35,177 nt of DNA from Actinomycetota bacterium. GTDB taxonomy: Bacteria; Actinomycetota; Actinomycetes; Streptosporangiales; Streptosporangiaceae. The stretch's first letter is position 1. The number at the start of each line of letters is the position of its first letter. Made by a program: the position numbers and the translations under genes. The notes beneath the pieces are model-generated. The model had not been told where the DNA came from. It did no database searches and saw only the letters and a list, made by a program, of their open reading frames with translations. Shown here in pieces: positions 22,815 through 30,799 of the stretch. The stretch lies in contig DAHWEX010000636.1 in NCBI GenBank assembly GCA_027326205.1, positions 1 to 35,177 on the forward strand, read 5' to 3'.

Positions 22815-24002
22815 TCAGGATCGCGGCGTGTAGGTGCGCACGCGCCGCGGTGCGCCGTGGGCGGCGAGCGCCAGGTCTGACTGGAGTGCGTAGTAGGCGG
22901 CCTTGGGCTGCTGGTTCACGTCGTAGATGCCCGCGTAGCCCTCGCCGGCGAACACGCCGGGGACCCACGAGTCGGAGTCGGTGAAGCCCCAGACCGTGAA
23001 CGAGATGCACTCCGGCACGGCGAGCGCGGCCTTGAGCATCTCGGAGTACTCGAACGGCTGGGCGAACTGGGACAGGCTGTCGGTGGGCACCTGGTCGGTC
23101 GCGTTGTTCACGAAGGTCCGCACGTCGGCCTCGGTGATGGCGACCTTCAGGCCCAGGCCCGCGTACTGCTCGATGTCCTGGCGGAGCCGGGCCGGGCTCC
23201 AGCCGTACTGCGTGTCCAGGTGACCCTGGATCCCGACGCCGTGGACCGGCACGCCCTGGGAGCGGAGCTGCCGCAGGTAGGTGTACACGGCGGTGAACTT
23301 CGCGTTCGACCCGTCCTCGCCGCCGATGTTGTAGTCGTTGTAGAAGAGCAGGGCGTTCGGGTCGGCCTCGTGCGCCCACGTGAACGCGTTGGGGATGATG
23401 TCCGGCCCGGCGTTGACGATCCACCAGTTGGCCTGGTCGATGCCCGACGGGTTGGCGTCGGTGAAGAACTCGTTGCAGACGTCCCACTGCCAGATCTTGC
23501 CCCGGTACCGGGTGACCTCGGTCGTGATGTGCTGGTGGGCAAGCTCCATCAGCTGCGCGGAGGTGATCGTGCCGTTGGCCACGCCGGCCGTCAGCCAGGC
23601 GGGCAACTGGTTGTGCCAGATGAGGGTGTGCCCCCGGATGAGCTGGTTGTTGGCATGCGCGAAGCTGACGAGCTGGTCGGCCTGCGACCAGTCGTAGCTG
23701 CCCCGCGCGGGCTCGACGATCTGCCACTTCATCGCGTTGCCCGGGGTGACCACGGAGAACTGGCTGCCCGCGATGGCCGCGTACGACGGGGTCTCGATGT
23801 CCTGCGGGATCAGCGCGGAGCCGACGCGCAGGCCGATCCTGGCGGCCAGGTCCCGCAGCGAGGCGGACGTCCACGGCGCGTCGCCCGCGCTGGCCGCCTG
23901 GGCGGCCGTCTTCGCCAGCGGAGCCGCCTCCGCGCTCGTCCCGCCGGCCAGGAGCGCCGCCGCGCCCGCCGCCCCTGCCGCCAGCACACTACGGCGTCTC
24001 AT
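22815..24002 (-). CDS. GH10 endo-beta-1,4-xylanase, secreted
   Basis: A 395-residue glycoside hydrolase family 10 enzyme that cleaves xylan. The N-terminus MRRRSVLAAGAAGAAALLAG looks like a Tat-type signal peptide ending near AEAA. Motifs: PGNAMKW, GHTLIWHNQLPAWL, acid/base E178 in WDVCNEFF (usual form WDVVNEA), GIQGHLD, nucleophile E291 in ITEADVR, and TVWGFTDSDSW. No carbohydrate-binding module. AGGAGG lies 7 bases before ATG 24002. Three CGAAA/TTTCG palindromes upstream suggest substrate-controlled expression. Confidence 0.95.
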   Translation of the reverse strand: MRRRSVLAAGAAGAAALLAGGTSAEAAPLAKTAAQAASAGDAPWTSASLRDLAARIGLRVGSALIPQDIETPSYAAIAGSQFSVVTPGNAMKWQIVEPARGSYDWSQADQLVSFAHANNQLIRGHTLIWHNQLPAWLTAGVANGTITSAQLMELAHQHITTEVTRYRGKIWQWDVCNEFFTDANPSGIDQANWWIVNAGPDIIPNAFTWAHEADPNALLFYNDYNIGGEDGSNAKFTAVYTYLRQLRSQGVPVHGVGIQGHLDTQYGWSPARLRQDIEQYAGLGLKVAITEADVRTFVNNATDQVPTDSLSQFAQPFEYSEMLKAALAVPECISFTVWGFTDSDSWVPGVFAGEGYAGIYDVNQQPKAAYYALQSDLALAAHGAPRRVRTYTPRS

Positions 24003-24022
24003 CGCATTACCTCCTATTCGCC

Positions 24023-24134
24023 CGAAAAGTTTCGCCCCAATGCGAAACTTTCGCAACGAAAGTCAGATTTATCGCAAGTTACGCGCAGAAATAATACGAA
24101 GTCAATGGCCTAATGGGGAACTCGAAAGTTTTCG
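24023..24134 (-). promoter_or_regulatory. Xylanase promoter with three CGAAA-N(1-2)-TTTCG operators
   Basis: Palindromes: CGAAAAGTTTCG (24023-24034), GCGAAACTTTCGC (24042-24054) and TCGAAAGTTTTCGA (24122-24135). On the minus strand TTGACT (24105-24100) and TAACTT (24081-24076) form a possible -35/-10 with 18 bases between. One operator then lies upstream of -35 and two downstream of the start site, a repressor layout. I recall similar palindromes upstream of Streptomyces xylanase genes. Confidence 0.65.
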
Positions 24135-24135
24135 A

Positions 24136-24286
24136 TTTGGATAAAACAAACATGATTGACGGGCGTGTCAATAACTCACCGGAACGGGCTCTGGTTCCAC
24201 CTGGTCTCTGGTTATTGATTTCGAGACCCGTGAGCCGCCGCTGGCGGCGGGTCAGGTCGGCCCAGCCGCGAAGTTAGAATCTGCCG
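24136..24286 (+). promoter_or_regulatory. Upstream region of the helicase gene
   Basis: Contains ATTGAC-GGGCGT-GTCAAT (24155-24172; perfect 6-bp arms) and a GC-rich hairpin near 24232-24252 (GCCGCCGC...GCGGCGG). The first could be an operator for either divergent gene. No clear ribosome site precedes GTG 24287. Confidence 0.35.
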
Positions 24287-26980
24287 GTGTCGTCGCGAAC
24301 AGGTGCCCCGCATCGCCCGGGCCCGCCCGGCTTCGGGGCGGCCGGGCCGGCCCGCCCGCTGTGGCCGCACCAGCAGCGCGCCGTCGAGGCGTTCGAGAAG
24401 GCCCGAGGCGACGGCGAGAAGTCGGTCTACCTCGTGGTGCCGCCCGGCGGCGGGAAGACGTTCGTCGGCTTGGAGACCGCCAGGCGGCTGAACCGGCCCA
24501 CCCTGGTGCTGTGCCCGAACACCGCGATCCAGGCGCAGTGGATCGCGCAGTGGGGGGATGCCTTCGTCCCGGCCACGGTCGAGGCGACCGCCAGCCGTGA
24601 GCTGCCCACGCCGCTGACCGTGCTCACCTACCAGGCGGTGTGCGGGCTGGAGAACGGCGCGGTGGCGACCGCGGCGCACGGGGTGCCCGACGGCCGGCTG
24701 CTGGAGATCCTGCATCCCAACGGGGCGTCGCTGCTCGAGCGGCTCACCGCCGCCGGCCCGGTGACGCTGGTGCTCGATGAATGCCATCACCTGCTCGAAA
24801 CCTGGGGACGGCTGCTGAAGGCGATCGTCCAGGCGCTGAGCGACCCGTTCGTCATCGGGCTGACCGCGACCCCGCCGCACATGATGACCGCCGACCAGAA
24901 GGCACTGCACGACGAGCTGTTCGGCGCCGTCGACCTGGAGGTGTCCGCTCCGGCCCTGGTCCGCGACGGACACCTGGCCCCGTACCAGGAGCTGGCCTAC
25001 TTCACCGCGCCCACCCCGGCCGAGACCGACTACATCGGCGGCGAGGCGCTGCGGTTCGCCGAGTTGCGGGCCGGGCTGTTCGACCCGGCGTTCGCGGCGA
25101 CGCCGTTCGCGCAGTGGCTGGAGCGGCGCGTCGTGGACCGGCGGGAGGCGGCCAGCGACGCCCGCGTGTCGTGGGAGCGCTTCGAGCGGGACGAGCCCGC
25201 GCTCGCCGGCGCGGCGCTGCGGCTGCACTCCGACGGGCTGCTCGCGCTGCCCGAGGGGGCACAGCTGCGCGAGCAGCACCGGCGCCCGCCCGACGCCGAG
25301 GACTGGGTGGCGCTGATCGGCGACTACGCCAGGCACTGCCTCGGGCCGAGCGCCGACCCCCGGGACGGGGCCGCCTACGAGGCGATCAGGCGGGCGCTGC
25401 CGTCGATCGGCTACCGGCTGACCCGCACCGGGCCCCGGGTCGCGGAATCCCCGGTGGACCGGGTGCTGGCCCGCTCGGCGGGCAAGGCGCTGGCGGCCGC
25501 GGAGATCCTGCGGGCCGAGGCGGCCGAACTGAGCAGCCGGCTCCGCGCGCTCGTGCTCACCGACTTCGCCGAGGCCGGCGCCGCCGTCCCGGCGGAGCTG
25601 ACCGGGGTCCTTGACGAAGGCGCCGGCGGTGCGATGCTCGCCCTGCGGACGCTGCTCGCGGACCCGGCGGCGGCGACCCTCGACCCCGTCCTCATGACCG
25701 GGCAGATAGTGGCCGGAGGGCGTGAAGCAGCGGACCGTTTGGCTGAATGGATAGGTCCCGAGGCGACGGTCACTCCCCTCGGAGAGGGGGTGGCGGCGGT
25801 GAGCGGCGGCCCGGGCTGGGCCCCGCGCCGGTACGTCCCGCTGGTCACCCGGTTCTTCGCGCAAGGGGAGTGCCGCTGCCTGATCGGCACCAGGGCGCTG
25901 CTCGGCGAGGGCTGGGACGCTCCGGCGGTCAACGTGGTGGTCGACCTCACCGCCGCGACCACGCCGACGTCCGTGGTGCAGGCGCGGGGGCGGGCGCTGC
26001 GGCTGGACGCGGGCTGGCTGGACAAGGTCGCCGACAACTGGGCGGTGGTCTGCCTCGCCGCCGGCCACCCGAAGGGAAACGCGGACTACGCCCGCTTCGT
26101 CCGCAAGCACGACCGGTACTTCGCGCTGTCGGCGGCGGGCGACATCATCTCCGGGGTGGCCCACGTTGACCCGGACCTGTCACCGTTCGGGCCGCCGGTG
26201 GCGGACGCCATCGGGGAGCTGAACACCCGGATGCTGCTGCGCGCGGCGGACCGGGCGACGGTGCGGGAGTCGTGGCACATCGGCGAGCCGTACGCCGACG
26301 AGCCGGTCGCGACCGTGACCATCCGGGCCGGGCGCTCGCTCGGCCTGTCCCGCGACTACCTGCCGGCGACGGTCACGGGCGCGGTCGCCGGCCCGGCCCT
26401 CGCGGCGGATGCCGGGGGCGGCCTGTTCCGGCGGCTGAGCAGGTACCGGCGCCTGCTGCACGCGGACGAGGCCCGGTCCTCGGGCAGCCTGGAGGACATG
26501 GCGATGGCCACGGCGGACGCGCTGCGGGAGGCGGGGCTCACCAGTCGCGGCGCGGACGCCGTCCGGCTCGAACCGCAGCCGGACGGCGGCTACCGGGCCC
26601 GGCTCGGCGACGTATCCGCGGCGGAGTCGGCGACGTTCGCGGCCGCGCTCGAGGAGGTGCTCTCGCCGCTGGCGCAGCCCCGCTACCTGGTGCCGCGGCT
26701 GTTCCTGCCGCGCCCGGCCACCCGCCGCGAGGCCCGGCGGCTGGCCTGGCGCCGCGCCTGCGGCAGGCCGGTCGAGGCGACCGTGGTGTACCACGCGGTC
26801 CCGGCGGTGCTGGGGGCCAACAAGCGGCTGGCATCGGCGTTCGGGCGATCGTGGAATTCGCGGGTGAGCCCCGGCGAGATGCTGTACGCCGCCTCCCCCG
26901 AGGGCGTCGGCCTGCTCGCCGCCCAGCGCGGCGACGACCCGTTCGCGCTCACCACCCAGATCAGGACCCTGTGGCGGTAG
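24287..26980 (+). CDS. Large SF2 DEAD/DEAH-type helicase with unassigned C-terminal domain
   Basis: An 897-residue protein. First RecA domain: LWPHQQRAVEAF, Walker A PPGGGKT (52-58), DECH box (164-167), TATP (193-196). Second RecA domain: CLIGTRALLGEGWDAPAVNVVVD and VVQARGRALRLD (about residues 535-572). About 300 residues lie between the two cores, helical and acidic, with no recognised domain. Residues about 640-897 are another unassigned region, including TVTIRAGRSLGLSRDYLPATV and VVYHAVPAVLGANKRLA. The architecture is like type-III-restriction/XPB-like translocases, but no nuclease motif is seen. GTG 24287 is the start. Substrate (DNA or RNA) unknown. Confidence 0.85.
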   Translation: MSSRTGAPHRPGPPGFGAAGPARPLWPHQQRAVEAFEKARGDGEKSVYLVVPPGGGKTFVGLETARRLNRPTLVLCPNTAIQAQWIAQWGDAFVPATVEATASRELPTPLTVLTYQAVCGLENGAVATAAHGVPDGRLLEILHPNGASLLERLTAAGPVTLVLDECHHLLETWGRLLKAIVQALSDPFVIGLTATPPHMMTADQKALHDELFGAVDLEVSAPALVRDGHLAPYQELAYFTAPTPAETDYIGGEALRFAELRAGLFDPAFAATPFAQWLERRVVDRREAASDARVSWERFERDEPALAGAALRLHSDGLLALPEGAQLREQHRRPPDAEDWVALIGDYARHCLGPSADPRDGAAYEAIRRALPSIGYRLTRTGPRVAESPVDRVLARSAGKALAAAEILRAEAAELSSRLRALVLTDFAEAGAAVPAELTGVLDEGAGGAMLALRTLLADPAAATLDPVLMTGQIVAGGREAADRLAEWIGPEATVTPLGEGVAAVSGGPGWAPRRYVPLVTRFFAQGECRCLIGTRALLGEGWDAPAVNVVVDLTAATTPTSVVQARGRALRLDAGWLDKVADNWAVVCLAAGHPKGNADYARFVRKHDRYFALSAAGDIISGVAHVDPDLSPFGPPVADAIGELNTRMLLRAADRATVRESWHIGEPYADEPVATVTIRAGRSLGLSRDYLPATVTGAVAGPALAADAGGGLFRRLSRYRRLLHADEARSSGSLEDMAMATADALREAGLTSRGADAVRLEPQPDGGYRARLGDVSAAESATFAAALEEVLSPLAQPRYLVPRLFLPRPATRREARRLAWRRACGRPVEATVVYHAVPAVLGANKRLASAFGRSWNSRVSPGEMLYAASPEGVGLLAAQRGDDPFALTTQIRTLWR

Positions 26981-27043
26981 CGGCTCCGGGGGGCGCGCCG
27001 TTAACACCGTGCGGATCGCGACGGTCGATGAAAGGCTGGCGGC

Positions 27044-27703
27044 ATGTCAATCATTCACCGGACGACGCTCACGCCGACCAAGATGGAACTGCTCAGCGCC
27101 TGGCTGCCGACGCGACCCTGGTACCTGGGAACCGCGGGAACGGCCGACCCGGTGAAGGCGGGCGGCTTCCGCCTCGACGACCCGCGGGGCGAGGTCGGGA
27201 TCGAGTTCATGGTGGCCACCGACCAGGCGGGGGAGCGTCCGGTGACCTATCACGTGCCGCTCACCTACCGGGCCAGCCCGCTCGCCGGGGCGGACGACGC
27301 GCTGGTCGGCACGACCGAGCACGGGGTACTCGGCCAGCGCTGGGTCTACGACGGAACCCGGGACCCGGTCCTGGTGCACCAGTTGGTCGCGCTCATCCAG
27401 GGCAGCGCGGCGGCGCAGGCGCAGAGCCAGTCCGACACCCCCGACCCCACCGTGCGGGTGCGCGCCGCCGCACCCGCTTCGCTGACGCCGGCGGGGTTCA
27501 CTGCCTCAGATAGTCCGAACGGTACGTTGCTCCGCATTCAGGTGAGCGCTGCCGCGAAACTGTCGGTGGCCATCTCCCGGGTCCTGGCCGAAGACGCCGG
27601 CCTGGAGCAGAACGGGGGCGGTTACGTGACCGCCCCATGGCGCGGGCCGGACGACACGACGATCCGGAGCGTCTTCGCGACCGCGACGACGGGCCCTGTG
27701 TAG
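27044..27703 (+). CDS. Maltokinase N-cap-like domain protein, stand-alone
   Basis: 219 residues. The first 120 or so (SIIHRTTLTPTKMELLSAWL, WYLGTAG, FRLDDPRGEVGIEF, TYHVPLTYRASPL, LGQRWVYDGTRDP) resemble the N-terminal cap of maltokinases, but no kinase lobe follows; the rest is Ala/Ser-rich and ends TTGPV. I recall similar stand-alone proteins annotated as hypothetical in actinomycetes. The protein is probably cytoplasmic. It follows the helicase gene by 63 bases on the same strand; functional linkage is unclear. The stop lies in a 15-bp tandem repeat. Confidence 0.7.
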   Translation: MSIIHRTTLTPTKMELLSAWLPTRPWYLGTAGTADPVKAGGFRLDDPRGEVGIEFMVATDQAGERPVTYHVPLTYRASPLAGADDALVGTTEHGVLGQRWVYDGTRDPVLVHQLVALIQGSAAAQAQSQSDTPDPTVRVRAAAPASLTPAGFTASDSPNGTLLRIQVSAAAKLSVAISRVLAEDAGLEQNGGGYVTAPWRGPDDTTIRSVFATATTGPV

Positions 27704-27741
27704 ACGGGCCCTGTGTAGACGGGCACTGTGTAGACGGGCCC
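27689..27741. repeat. 15-bp tandem repeat, each copy carrying an in-frame stop
   Basis: ACGGGCCCTGTGTAG at 27689-27703, 27704-27718, a one-base variant at 27719-27733, and a partial copy to 27741. The unit encodes TGPV followed by TAG. The length is a multiple of 3, so the gene's end has been multiplied in frame, giving three successive in-frame stop codons. Confidence 0.9.
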
Positions 27742-27776
27742 GGTGAAGCGGTCCGTTTCTCCCCGGGCGCCGGCGG

Positions 27777-28379
27777 TTACCGGTTGGTCGCGCTGGTGAC
27801 GTGGGTGAACAGGCCCGGCTGGATGCGGGTGCGCACGCCGTGCGCCCAGGGCTCGTCTACCTCGCCCAGTTCAAGCGCGGCGGCGTTGTTGAGCAGCATG
27901 CCGAACGCGAGGAAGGACTTCACGGTCACCGGGTCGAGCCCGGTGACGCCGGCCACCGTCTGCCACATGCGCGCGAAGCTCGCGCGGACCGCCTGCCGCA
28001 CCTCCGGGTCGCTCGCGGCGGCGAAGCCCTGCAACTGCAGGAGCAGCGCGGTGCGGTCGGCGAGCGTCGCGTCGTACATGCGCCCCATCGCCGACAGCGC
28101 GCCGAGGCCGTCGGCCGCCCCCGCCGCGGCCCGCATGCCGTCGGTGAACCGGTCGAAGGCCGCCTGTACCACCTGGATGAACAGGTTCCGCTTCGACCCG
28201 AACAGGCGGAACACGTAGGCCTGGGTGATCCCGGCCCGCCGGGCGATCGTTTCGGTGGAGGCGCCGTGCAGGCCGCCGACGGCGAACTCTTCGGCCGCGA
28301 TCGACAGGATCTGCGCCCGGCGCTCGTCCGCCGTCATCTTCTTCGCCTTGCGCGCTTCGTGCGCTGACCCGACCGTCAC
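27777..28379 (-). CDS. TetR-family transcriptional regulator
   Basis: 200 residues. The helix-turn-helix has RRAQILSIAAEEFAVGGLHG, STETIARRAGITQAYVFRLF and SKRNLF (about 18-65); the C-terminal part is the ligand-binding domain (HTH plus TetR_C-like). GTG 28379 is used: TAACAT lies seven bases upstream on the minus strand, fitting a leaderless transcript that begins at the start codon. ATG 28337 is an alternative. Its target and ligand are not apparent. Confidence 0.88.
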   Translation of the reverse strand: MTVGSAHEARKAKKMTADERRAQILSIAAEEFAVGGLHGASTETIARRAGITQAYVFRLFGSKRNLFIQVVQAAFDRFTDGMRAAAGAADGLGALSAMGRMYDATLADRTALLLQLQGFAAASDPEVRQAVRASFARMWQTVAGVTGLDPVTVKSFLAFGMLLNNAAALELGEVDEPWAHGVRTRIQPGLFTHVTSATNR

Positions 28380-28385
28380 GAAGGC

Positions 28386-28412
28386 ATGTTACTACTCACT
28401 AACAAATCACTA
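28386..28412 (-). promoter_or_regulatory. Leaderless promoter and TAGTGA repeats of the TetR gene
   Basis: On the minus strand, TAACAT (28391-28386) is a good -10 placing the start of transcription at about 28379, the G of the GTG codon. Just upstream TAGTGA occurs twice as a direct repeat (28412-28407 and 28401-28396, 11 bases apart). These may be the regulator's own sites. No clear -35. Confidence 0.45.
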
Positions 28413-28460
28413 GCCTGCCGCTTTGCGCCGGGCCGGCGCGGTCGGCGCGGCCGGCGTCGC

Positions 28461-29315
28461 CTAGCTGAGCGCGTCCAGGTGGCGTTCGAGTATGACCCGG
28501 GTCCGGACGGGGTCGGCGGCGATGTTCTCGATGTGGACCCATTCGTCGTGGATCTCGCCGGAGGCGAACTGGGGGCCGAGGATCGTGTAGCTGACCCCGA
28601 TCCGGTCCTCGGTGCCCGCGAAGGACAGCACGTCGAAGTTGTGGACCCGGGTCTCCCAGAGCGGGGCGTCCCCGGGGATGACCCGGACGGTGGCGTGCTC
28701 GCTGTCGCCGAGCGCGAGCAGGTGGCGGATCTGCTCCCGCATGGTCTGCGGGCGCTTCATCCGGAGGATGAAGACGGTCTCGTCGATGATCACCTCCAGC
28801 AGTCGGGTCACCCCGGCGGGCTGGTGCGCCTGCCGGTGCGAGAGCAGGTCCCATTCCTGGTCGACGTCGCAGTCGGGGTAGAGGCTCGGCGCGAGTTCGC
28901 GGAAGTACCCCTCCGCCTGCACCAGGTGCGGGATGAGCCGGAAGCCGTGGACCTGGGCGAGCGTGGCCTCGGCCTCGACCAGGAGGATGTCCCGGGTGAC
29001 CGCGGTCATCGTGGCCGTGTGCGGGGCAAGCCACGGCGGCGGGTCGGCCGCCCGCCGGGCCATGTCGATGATCTGGTCGGCCACCCGGGCCTCGCGCGCG
29101 CCGTACTCCGTGAGGATGCGCTCGACCTCCTCCGGCCCCGCCACCACGAATCCGGTCTCTACCCGGACCAGCCAGTCGGCCTCACAGCCGAGCCGCGCCG
29201 CGGCCTCGTCGTAAGACAGCTCGGCAATCTCCCGGACCGTCTTGAGCATCGACCCCAGCGTCCTAGCGATAATCCCTGGCCGCCTGTCCGCCCCGATCAC
29301 CCTCCCATTCTGCAC
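28461..29315 (-). CDS. XRE-family regulator with DUF5753 domain
   Basis: 284 residues. A divergent XRE helix-turn-helix (about 17-65: GSMLKTVREIAELSYDEAAARLG...RVETG) is followed by the DUF5753 domain (about 95-280) with LVEAEATLAQVHGFRLIPHLVQ, RQAHQPAGVTRLLEVIIDE, QIRHLLAL, VRVIPGDAP, VHNFDVLSF and the ending VRTRVILERHLDALS. This is the large WhiJ-like actinobacterial family, usually next to a small DUF397 gene; none is seen here. GTG 29315 (or GTG 29300) starts it. It diverges from the PPOX gene with only 26 bases between, so the promoters overlap. Confidence 0.85.
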   Translation of the reverse strand: MQNGRVIGADRRPGIIARTLGSMLKTVREIAELSYDEAAARLGCEADWLVRVETGFVVAGPEEVERILTEYGAREARVADQIIDMARRAADPPPWLAPHTATMTAVTRDILLVEAEATLAQVHGFRLIPHLVQAEGYFRELAPSLYPDCDVDQEWDLLSHRQAHQPAGVTRLLEVIIDETVFILRMKRPQTMREQIRHLLALGDSEHATVRVIPGDAPLWETRVHNFDVLSFAGTEDRIGVSYTILGPQFASGEIHDEWVHIENIAADPVRTRVILERHLDALS

Positions 29316-29341
29316 CAGCGGGGCCGTCTAAGCTCGGTGTC

Positions 29342-29752
29342 ATGGCATTCGAGCTCACCGAGCAGATCGCGAAGCACCTCCGCGACGACGAGATCGTATG
29401 GCTCACCACCGTCACGCCGTCCGGCCGCCCCGCGCCGCGCCCCGTCTGGTTCCTCTGGGACGGAACCGCCGCCGTCATCTACTCTCTGCCGGCCGCCGCG
29501 AAGCTCAAGCACATCGCCGCCAACGACCAGGTCTCCCTGCACTTCAACTGCGCGCCGGGCGGCGGCGACGTCGTGGTCATCTCCGGCCGCGCCGAAATCC
29601 TCAGCGAAGCGCCCCCGCCCTCGGCGGTCCCGGGCCTGCTGGACAAGTACCTGGGCGCCATCACGGCCATGGGCTACACCCAGGAGTGGTACGACTCCTA
29701 CAACACGGCCATCCGCGTCACCCCCGAGCGTGCCTGGACGATCCCCGCTTAG
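29342..29752 (+). CDS. PPOX-class flavin/F420-dependent oxidoreductase (Rv3369-like)
   Basis: 136 residues forming one split beta-barrel of the pyridoxamine-phosphate-oxidase-like superfamily. Motifs: IVWLTTVTPSGRPAPRPVWFLWDG, IYSLPAAAKLKHIAANDQVSLHF, VVVISGRAEIL and YNTAIRVTPERAW. It resembles mycobacterial Rv3369, in a family assigned as F420-binding. The physiological substrate is unknown. ATG 29342 is close to the XRE start on the other strand, and the leader is very short. Confidence 0.85.
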   Translation: MAFELTEQIAKHLRDDEIVWLTTVTPSGRPAPRPVWFLWDGTAAVIYSLPAAAKLKHIAANDQVSLHFNCAPGGGDVVVISGRAEILSEAPPPSAVPGLLDKYLGAITAMGYTQEWYDSYNTAIRVTPERAWTIPA

Positions 29753-29875
29753 GTCCGCCGCTGCCAGCACCGCGCACGGGATCTCCCCGAGCTCGCCAAT
29801 CGCCAAATTTTTCTAACCACGTCCGCGTGTCGCCGTTTCAATCGCACACCCATCCGGGTAGCTTAACGTCATCAA

Positions 29876-29896
29876 CCAGTTCCGCTCCCGAACTGG
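29876..29896 (+). promoter_or_regulatory. Hairpin in the leader of the small protein gene
   Basis: CCAGTTC (29876-29882) and GAACTGG (29890-29896), with a 7-base loop, 70 bases before ATG 29966. The 213-base gap 29753-29965 has no gene; it also has T5 at 29808-29812 that might end the PPOX transcript, and TTAAC near 29863. A regulatory role is a guess. Confidence 0.3.
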
Positions 29897-29965
29897 GCGG
29901 GCCGCCGGGGTGCGGACACACCACCGACGGCCCTGGGACCCTCCCCGCACAGACCGGAGAAGATC

Positions 29966-30166
29966 ATGAGGACAAGCATGACGCAGTCCGCCCCCGCCGG
30001 GGACCTCCTCCCCGAGGTCCCCGGCGCCGATCGCTTGCGCGGCCGCTCCCGTCAGGACCTCGCGGAGGCGATGACCTGGCTGGCCTGGTACGCCCCCGGT
30101 ACCTTCACGGCGGTGCTCGACTACATGGACACGGTCAACGGCGAGCCGATCCCGGACCACGCGTAG
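29966..30166 (+). CDS. Small hypothetical protein
   Basis: 66 residues, acidic, with an amphipathic middle (RQDLAEAMTWLAWYAPGTFTAVLDYM). GGAGAAG precedes ATG 29966; ATG 29978 also has a GAGGA. No family recognised. The good ribosome site and codon use support a real gene. The long Trp/Tyr-rich helix suggests a protein- or membrane-contacting peptide. Confidence 0.55.
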   Translation: MRTSMTQSAPAGDLLPEVPGADRLRGRSRQDLAEAMTWLAWYAPGTFTAVLDYMDTVNGEPIPDHA

Positions 30167-30199
30167 CCGCTCCGCACACTGTCGGTCAGGCACTGACGT

Positions 30200-30757
30200 T
30201 CAGGCACTGAGGGGACGGGCCACCCGCAGCTCGTCGTGCTTGATCAGCCAGCGGACTGACTCGAGGACGGCGGCGTCCGGCTCGTAGCGCGGGGCGTAGC
30301 CGAGCAGCGTCCTGGCTTTCTCGATACTGGCGCAGTGGCTGCGGAACAGGTGCTCCCAGCTCGTCTCGGCGTGCTCCGGTGTCGTGGACTGGCGAAACTC
30401 TTCCCAGGACACCGACTCCAGGGCCGCGCTCTGCCCGAACCAGCCGGCCGCCGCGTGGGCGTAGCCCCGGACGCTGAGCGCCGTGGGGGCGACGACGTTG
30501 AAGTCCTCGCCGGCCGCCGCGGCCGGGTGCTGGATCGCCCGCTCGAAGGCCTGCGCCACATCGTCGGCGTGCACGTGATGCATCAGCTCGGCCCCGAGGC
30601 CAGGGATCCGCAGCGGCTCCCCGGCCGACAGCGTGAACCAGACCGCGGGGTCAAGGTTGCCCAGCGGACCGACCGGGTGCCAGCCGGGGCCGACGATGTG
30701 CCCGGGATGCAGGGACGTGGTCACCAGGCCACCGGAAGCGGTCTCCTGCTCCAGCAT
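30200..30757 (-). pseudogene. NAD-dependent epimerase/dehydratase, 5'-truncated remnant
   Basis: 185 codons matching only the C-terminal half of an extended short-chain epimerase: TTSLHPGHIVGPGWHPVGP, HHVHADDVAQAFERAI, FNVVAPTALSVRGYAHAAA, KARTLLGYAPRYEPDAAVLESVRWLI. The Rossmann GxxGxxG and catalytic YxxxK are absent. Upstream in frame only seven codons remain before TGA (30778-30776), 22 bases from the stop of the next gene. The 5' half was therefore lost, probably by a deletion next to the PLP enzyme gene. A short functional protein is unlikely because the cofactor site is missing. Confidence 0.75.
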
Positions 30758-30799
30758 CCGCGCGATCCGGGCTCCTCAGTCGGTCTCGGCCGGCCCCGC

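Noticed and set aside
22467-24286. Possible polysaccharide-utilisation cluster around the xylanase
   Set aside because: No transporter, regulator or other glycosidase gene is adjacent; only the xylanase and its operators support carbohydrate use.
24212-26164. Minus-strand frame of 650 codons opposite the helicase
   Set aside because: No motif, biased composition; the helicase motifs fix the coding strand.
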